A DNA stretch of 10,367 nt, taken from contig JAIPBB010000189.1 of NCBI GenBank assembly GCA_021739805.1, forward strand, positions 1 to 10,367. Direction: 5' to 3'. Below are positions 5,994-10,367 of this stretch, piece after piece. The translations under genes and the position numbers were made by a program. A model generated the notes under the pieces. The model made no database searches, was not told the origin of the DNA, and was given only the letters and a program-made list of their open reading frames with translations. The DNA comes from Saprospiraceae bacterium. GTDB taxonomy: Bacteria; Bacteroidota; Bacteroidia; Bacteroidales; JAIPBB01. Every line of letters begins with the position of its first letter. Position 1 is the stretch's first letter.

Positions 5994-7697
5994 ATGAAAG
6001 CATTATCCATTTTTCTGATTTTATCACTTTTTTCCGGGTTTCTTTTCTCTCAAACTAATGATGAGCAAATCCTAGATTCATTGACTAATGGCAAGAATTT
6101 GAATGAGCAATTCGAGATTGTGTCAAATGAAGTTAACAAATACAATTCTGAAAATTTACAAAAACGCTTATTCTATAGCAGAGCTTTACTTGATATTGCC
6201 AACCAAACTTCAAATGTTAGACTTATAGGTAGAGCTTACTATGACTTAGCTTACTCTTATGAAATTATTGGTCAATATGATTTAGCCATTGATGCTTGTT
6301 TTGAAGCCTTGAAATATCTTGATAAAGCAAATGACACATTGCTTATTGGAATGACTTATAATGAAATTGGTTTAATCTATTCTGCTTCAAATAATACCAG
6401 TGAATTATTGAAAGCGATTGAGTATTTCAATAAATTTTTAAAAATCCAAATTGAGAGAAATGATACAGCAGAAATAGCAGGAGCCTATTCCAATATAGGT
6501 CTTATTTATATCTATATGCATAATGGTGATTCCGCTTATTATTATTCTAAGAAAGCCTTGGGTTTGCGAGAAAAAATTAAGCAAGAAAGAACTATCCCAA
6601 TTTCATTAGGAAATATTGGTATTTCTTTATTCTATTTGGGGCAAAAAGACAGTGCATTATATTATTATGACAAAGCAATTGAGCTTTATACAAAATTAAA
6701 CAATTTGTATGGTTTAAACGAAACTTATCGAAATTATATCACTTTTTATTTAGATGAAAATGAAGCTGAAAAGGCAAAATATTATATTGATAGATACGAT
6801 GAAAACAGTTTGAAAATAAATAGTTTAAGAATTACTCAAACATCTAATTTTAACAAATATCAATATTATAAGGCAATTAATAATAGCGATGAAGCTTTAA
6901 AATATTTTGAATTGTATAAATCCATATCTGATACAATTAATGATGATAAGATTAAAAATAGAATAGCAAATGTTGAGGCTGTTTATAGACTAGACAAAAG
7001 AGAAAAAGAGATTGCATTGTTACAAGAAAAGGATAAGCTAAGAGATGAGGAAGAAAAAAACCGAAAGCAAAGAAATACCTTTATATTTATTCTTATAGCA
7101 CTACTAGTTACGATATTATTTATTATTGCCATATCCACGATTCGCAAGAGCAGACACAAAAGGAAATTACTAGAATTAGAAAATCAAGCCTTTGAGAAAG
7201 AAAAAGCACTTGCTAAAAGTGAATTGGAGAAAAGTAAATTAAAAGAAGAAGAGCTAAATACGCAGCTAGAATACAAATCAAAGCAATTGACTTCCCACGC
7301 ATTAAATATGATGAAAAAAAATCAGTTTCTTCAGGAGCTTGAAAATGATATTTTACATATTAGTAAAGATTCGGATGATAAAGTGAAGAATAAGTTAAGA
7401 AATTTAAAACGATCAATTGCCCGAATGAATAAATCTGAGAAAGATTGGGAGTTATTTAAAAACTATTTTGAAGAAGTAAATCAAGGGTTCTACAATAGAA
7501 TATCAGATAAACATGAAGGTCTATCTTCAAATGATAATAAATTGTTAGCACTTATCAAACTAAATATGAATATAAAAGAAACAGCATCTGTTCTAAATAT
7601 TTCTCCCGACAGTGTTAAAACTGCTCGGTATCGTTTGCGTAAGAAAATTGGATTGAAACAAGACGAAGATTTATATGAATTTGTAAGTAAGATTTAA
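5994..7697 (+). CDS. Membrane-spanning TPR protein with LuxR-like helix-turn-helix (one-component regulator)
   Basis: A 567-residue protein with a signal peptide or N-terminal anchor (residues 1-20, core ALSIFLILSLFSGFLF). Residues about 55-310 form tetratricopeptide repeats, for example AYYDLAYSYEIIGQYDLAID (81-100), AYSNIGLIYIYMHNGDSAYY (164-183) and GNIGISLFYLGQKDSALYYY (206-225). Charged coiled coil follows at 325-360, one transmembrane helix at 362-383 (FIFILIALLVTILFIIAIST), more coiled coil at 385-430 and a C-terminal helix-turn-helix at 509-560 with recognition segment ISPDSVKTARYRLRKKIGL. There is no histidine kinase or receiver domain. The arrangement puts the TPRs in the periplasm and the DNA-binding domain in the cytoplasm, so signal and response sit in one chain. 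It is divergent from the fibre operon, with repeated motifs between, suggesting local control. Ligand and targets cannot be read. Confidence 0.87.
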   Translation: MKALSIFLILSLFSGFLFSQTNDEQILDSLTNGKNLNEQFEIVSNEVNKYNSENLQKRLFYSRALLDIANQTSNVRLIGRAYYDLAYSYEIIGQYDLAIDACFEALKYLDKANDTLLIGMTYNEIGLIYSASNNTSELLKAIEYFNKFLKIQIERNDTAEIAGAYSNIGLIYIYMHNGDSAYYYSKKALGLREKIKQERTIPISLGNIGISLFYLGQKDSALYYYDKAIELYTKLNNLYGLNETYRNYITFYLDENEAEKAKYYIDRYDENSLKINSLRITQTSNFNKYQYYKAINNSDEALKYFELYKSISDTINDDKIKNRIANVEAVYRLDKREKEIALLQEKDKLRDEEEKNRKQRNTFIFILIALLVTILFIIAISTIRKSRHKRKLLELENQAFEKEKALAKSELEKSKLKEEELNTQLEYKSKQLTSHALNMMKKNQFLQELENDILHISKDSDDKVKNKLRNLKRSIARMNKSEKDWELFKNYFEEVNQGFYNRISDKHEGLSSNDNKLLALIKLNMNIKETASVLNISPDSVKTARYRLRKKIGLKQDEDLYEFVSKI

Positions 7698-7698
7698 T

Positions 7699-8817
7699 CT
7701 ACTTGGTTTCACACTCTGATTTACCATTAATAAAAATTTCCTTCATTAGATTAATTTGTTCAGGTGTGCCAAGAACAAAGAGTTTTGTATTAGGTAGCAT
7801 TTTTGTATCTGGAGTAGGATTTATTATATATTCTCCATCGGGAGTTTTGAAACCAACAATATTAGCACCGGTCTTTTTTCTGATTCCTAAATCATAAATG
7901 GTATTATTAATCATACTTTCAGGCAAATTACTACAAATAATTTCTTCAAGATTTGTTTTAGCTTCTCCCTGAAAAGATATATTATCAAGGAATTCAACAA
8001 CATCGGGTTTAAGAACTAGTGATGCCATGTGTTCACCTCCAACTTTTTCGGGCATAACAACATGATTTGCTCCGGCGGTCCTAAGTTTTCTTTCAGAAGC
8101 TTTATTCGAAGCCCTGCTAATAATGTTTAAACTTCGGTTTAATGCACGTGCAGTTAAAACAACAAATAAATTATCAGCATCAATTGGCAAAGTAGACACA
8201 ACTGCTTTTGCTCTATTAATTCCGGCAGCAATAAGAGTTTCATCTTCGGTTGCATCACCTTCCCAAAAATTAATATCATTAGTTTGATTATTTGTAATTA
8301 TCTCATGATTTGTTTCAATAATTACAAATGGTTGTTTGTGGGCTAAAAGGCCTTTAACAGCTTGCTGTCCATTTCTGCCATAACCGACAACAATTACATG
8401 ATTGTCTTTTCTTTTCATTTCTATATTGTTTCTGTATTTCCTAAATACCTGGTGTATTTGACCTTCGACAAAATATTTTGTAATAATCGAAATAGCATAA
8501 GCTAGAGTAAACCAACTTGTTGTTATTAGAAAAATTGTAAATACTCTTCCACCGTCACTAAATTCATGAATTTCACGAAAACCAACCGTTGAAACTGTAA
8601 TAATGGTCATATATAAAGCATCAAAAAAACTATCTTTTTCGATTATCATATATCCTAGAATCCCGACAACTAAAATAATAATCATCAACAATATTGCATA
8701 ACGCAATAAAGCCCTAACGAATATTCTTTCGAAAACATCGTCAAAAAATCGTCCTATTCTATGTTTTACACTCAATTTTGAAAATTTAATTTTTTTGACA
8801 AAGATAGTTAATATCAT
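7699..8817 (-). CDS. Two-TM potassium channel with cytoplasmic RCK/TrkA domains
   Basis: A 372-residue inner-membrane channel subunit, expected to work as a tetramer. Residues 39-58 are TM1 (RYAILLMIIILVVGILGYMI), 64-80 the pore helix and filter (ITVSTVGF, with T77-V78-G79-F80), and 91-115 TM2. The RCK N-domain begins near 138 with VIVVGYGRNG (Rossmann GxGxxG at 145-150), acidic Glu168 at the end of strand 2 and GDAT at 187-190. A TrkA-C domain spans about 288-362. Established for the family: nucleotide or ion binding to RCK domains gates the pore. The filter runs on as FRE rather than the usual YGD. The gene starts 28 bp after the DUF2851 stop on the same strand, so co-transcription is likely. 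Its TAG lies one base from the stop of the convergent TPR-HTH gene. Confidence 0.92.
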   Translation of the reverse strand: MILTIFVKKIKFSKLSVKHRIGRFFDDVFERIFVRALLRYAILLMIIILVVGILGYMIIEKDSFFDALYMTIITVSTVGFREIHEFSDGGRVFTIFLITTSWFTLAYAISIITKYFVEGQIHQVFRKYRNNIEMKRKDNHVIVVGYGRNGQQAVKGLLAHKQPFVIIETNHEIITNNQTNDINFWEGDATEDETLIAAGINRAKAVVSTLPIDADNLFVVLTARALNRSLNIISRASNKASERKLRTAGANHVVMPEKVGGEHMASLVLKPDVVEFLDNISFQGEAKTNLEEIICSNLPESMINNTIYDLGIRKKTGANIVGFKTPDGEYIINPTPDTKMLPNTKLFVLGTPEQINLMKEIFINGKSECETK

Positions 8818-8844
8818 AGCAATTATCTGTAAAGAAAATAATTT

Positions 8845-10116
8845 TTAAGCTGTTCGAAGGATTTTATTACCGATAGAACATTCCAAACATCTTTTCCTAT
8901 TACAATAATTGTTTTTCAACTCCAGTAATGCCTGTGATTCAAGTGCAGATGCAGTTTTCAACCCAATGGAATTCCATTTTTTTATTATTGCGTTGGTTTC
9001 ATTAGGAATTTCATTAAGAAAGTTCATTAGTCTTTCACTATAACTATCATTGTGTTTATATCTTCCATAAACAAACAGAAAAGGAATCACTGTGTTTATT
9101 AGTATAAGATTCACTGCATTATCGCCAAATTTCTTAATTCGCTTAGTTGAAGTTTTATCAAAATTATAATGGTCTTCCCAATAAACCGTAGTTTGTAAAT
9201 TAAAAAGTTCTCTCAATTCCAACAACGACCGACTTTCAATAACTTTTGAAAATAAAGCTGATGATTTATAAAGCAAGTCGGCAAACTGAGCAATTCGAAT
9301 TGTAGGGAAATTTGATGGTCTCAAACGAAGAAATTTCCATAAATGTCCATCAATTGGATTGAGTAAATACTTTTTCTTTAGGAAGTTATATTCTGTTTTT
9401 AATTTTTGAGCATATTCATCTTTGAATTTTTTCTCAAGTAAACCTGCTTGTCCGAAAAGCAATGCTTCAATTTGAAATATGTTACTTTTATGTTTTGCAA
9501 TAATTTGAATAGGTAAAGATTTAGCCAATAATTCAAATGCTTCGGAATTAGTATTAAAACCAAAATTTCTTGCAAGAGATTGATAAAATGTCTGTTCCCA
9601 ATTATTATTGCAAAGCCCAAGAGTGTCACTTATCATTTGAGATTTTCTTTCCAATCGCTCAATCATAATTCTCTCGAGCCAGTTCGAAATGGTGAAAGTA
9701 TCAACTGAACTTATTTGGTTTACGCATGGAATCCATGTTTTGCTGAAGATAAATTCCTTATACTTTTCTAAAAGTTTTTTATTGAATTTATCCTTTAGCT
9801 CTACAACCGGTATTAACTCATTATTAATCCTGTATAAATCTAAATCATGATTAAAAACCACATGTAGAATTATATTATCGTATGCTTTATCATTAGAATG
9901 ATTATGCCTGATCCAGTCGGAAGAATTAATATGAATTTCGACATTGCCTGCCCACAAAGTTTCACCTATACGAACTTTGGCATTAAAAAAATCCGGTCCT
10001 GAATCTGTATTGTGTTCACCTTGGTTTACTATTATTACATCTTCGCCTGATTGAAGTTTTAGGTTTTTATCAATCAAATTATATTTCCATAAATAATGGA
10101 GAAATTCTTCTGTCAT
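8845..10116 (-). CDS. DUF2851 family protein
   Basis: A 423-residue cytoplasmic protein of DUF2851, a Bacteroidota family without assigned function. Recognition rests on the N-terminus (MTEEFLHYLWKYNLID), GPDFFNAKVRI at 40-50, WAGNVEIHINSSDWIRHNHS at 55-74, YDNIILHVVF at 79-88, WIPC at 128-131 and a Cys-rich end at 405-413. Pro41-Asp42 followed by Glu60-x-His62 looks like a PD-(D/E)xK nuclease-type arrangement with His in place of Lys. Cys131 with Cys405, Cys410 and Cys413 could bind zinc or an iron-sulphur cluster. Both readings are my inference. No signal peptide or membrane segment is evident. The start at 10116 gives the conserved MTEEFL beginning. It is the first gene of a likely pair with the potassium channel and is divergent from the lipoprotein gene. 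Confidence 0.88.
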   Translation of the reverse strand: MTEEFLHYLWKYNLIDKNLKLQSGEDVIIVNQGEHNTDSGPDFFNAKVRIGETLWAGNVEIHINSSDWIRHNHSNDKAYDNIILHVVFNHDLDLYRINNELIPVVELKDKFNKKLLEKYKEFIFSKTWIPCVNQISSVDTFTISNWLERIMIERLERKSQMISDTLGLCNNNWEQTFYQSLARNFGFNTNSEAFELLAKSLPIQIIAKHKSNIFQIEALLFGQAGLLEKKFKDEYAQKLKTEYNFLKKKYLLNPIDGHLWKFLRLRPSNFPTIRIAQFADLLYKSSALFSKVIESRSLLELRELFNLQTTVYWEDHYNFDKTSTKRIKKFGDNAVNLILINTVIPFLFVYGRYKHNDSYSERLMNFLNEIPNETNAIIKKWNSIGLKTASALESQALLELKNNYCNRKRCLECSIGNKILRTA

Positions 10117-10141
10117 TTCGATTTATATTTAATAAAATAAA

Positions 10142-10162
10142 ATTACAACAATCTTTTGTAAT
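10142..10162. promoter_or_regulatory. Inverted repeat ATTACAA-N7-TTGTAAT over a promoter -33 box
   Basis: Perfect 7-bp arms separated by 7 bp in the 82-bp gap between DUF2851 and the lipoprotein gene. The right arm overlaps the TTTG -33 box of the rightward promoter (10155-10158), so a protein bound there could block or tune it. The size suits a dimeric regulator. Chance is possible in such AT-rich DNA. Confidence 0.4.
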
Positions 10163-10184
10163 AAAAAATTATTCTGTAGTTTTG
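10155..10184 (+). promoter_or_regulatory. Bacteroidota -33/-7 promoter for the lipoprotein gene
   Basis: TTTG at 10155-10158, 18 bp spacer, then TAGTTTTG at 10177-10184, matching the phylum consensus TTTG-N~19-TAnnTTTG. It ends 14 bp before the ATG at 10199, implying a very short leader. Confidence 0.7.
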
Positions 10185-10198
10185 GATAAAAATATTTT

Positions 10199-10367
10199 AT
10201 GAAAACTAAACTTTTATTAATTATTCTTATCCCACTTTTCATTGGATGTAATATTTTCAAAAAGAATGATACAGTTGTCGTTGAAGAAGAAGTGGTTGAA
10301 GATGTAGTATTATCAGACTATGAATCCGGTGATGAAATTTTTATGGTTGTTGAAACCCCTCCTAAGT
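10199..10367 (+). CDS. N-terminal part of a lipoprotein, possibly with a TonB-type C-terminal domain (partial)
   Basis: The first 56 residues of a protein that runs off the window. MKTKLLLIILIPLFIGC is a lipoprotein signal peptide with lipobox FIGC and lipidated Cys17. An acidic, Val/Glu-rich linker follows (TVVVEEEVVEDVV), then SGDEIFMVVETPPK. That last segment resembles the lead-in of TonB C-terminal domains in Bacteroidota, where E-x-F-x-V-V-E-x-x-P precedes a PGG motif, but the window ends before PGG could be seen. If right, the product would be an envelope-anchored TonB-like protein; otherwise it is simply a lipoprotein. The start follows a canonical promoter and the gene is divergent from DUF2851. 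Confidence 0.7.
   Translation, partial: MKTKLLLIILIPLFIGCNIFKKNDTVVVEEEVVEDVVLSDYESGDEIFMVVETPPK

Noticed and set aside
5994..7697. Hybrid histidine kinase
   Set aside because: No HATPase, H-box or receiver motifs between the TM helix and the HTH; the intervening sequence is coiled coil.
7690..7705. Terminator between the convergent TPR-HTH and channel genes
   Set aside because: Stops are one base apart and no hairpin with a T-run is visible; the transcripts probably overlap.
7703..7897. Plus-strand open frame antisense to the channel gene
   Set aside because: Contained in the TrkA-C coding region with no recognisable protein features.
9399..9629. Minus-strand open frame inside DUF2851
   Set aside because: Overlaps the DUF2851 frame on the same strand and has a skewed Leu/Ile composition typical of a shadow frame.

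Overview
The window looks like chromosomal DNA of a Bacteroidota (Bacteroidetes) bacterium. It is AT-rich. One secreted protein ends in a type IX secretion (T9SS) type A sorting domain, there is a gene of the Bacteroidota-restricted DUF2851 family, and two intergenic regions carry the phylum's TAnnTTTG -7 promoter element. Starts lack Shine-Dalgarno sequences and sit behind A/T-rich leaders, as is usual in the phylum. I cannot name a genus.

Layout. (1) 1-141 is the tail of an unidentified gene, followed by about 90 bp of degenerate gacaat-type repeats. (2) 258-1649 (+) is an NAD(P)-dependent aldehyde dehydrogenase with complete catalytic residues. (3) 1650-1801 is a short spacer with a possible decayed intergenic repeat. 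(4) 5675-1802 (-) is a tight three-gene operon: a 731-aa secreted fibre-like protein with YadA-type head repeats and a C-terminal S74 intramolecular chaperone, a 476-aa T9SS-sorted surface protein, and a 76-aa leaderless beta-sandwich domain. (5) 5676-5993 is a 318-bp divergent control region with three direct copies and one inverted copy of AGGTGnACA and a good -7 element facing right. (6) 5994-7697 (+) is a membrane-spanning TPR protein ending in a LuxR-like helix-turn-helix, a one-piece sensor/transcription factor. (7) 10116-7699 (-) holds a DUF2851 gene followed by a two-TM potassium-channel/RCK gene. (8) 10199-10367 (+) is the start of a lipoprotein whose last visible residues resemble the entry to a TonB C-terminal domain; it has a canonical -33/-7 promoter.

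How they may work together. The most interesting unit is 1802-7697: a membrane-bound TPR-HTH regulator divergent from an operon for a probably trimeric, self-processing surface fibre, a T9SS-anchored partner and a small beta domain, with a repeated operator-like motif between them. My inference is that the regulator senses an envelope state and controls the surface proteins, and possibly itself, through the AGGTGnACA sites. Its flanks (aldehyde dehydrogenase, potassium channel, DUF2851) read as ordinary housekeeping genes. No RNA gene, CRISPR array, transposase or prophage was seen.
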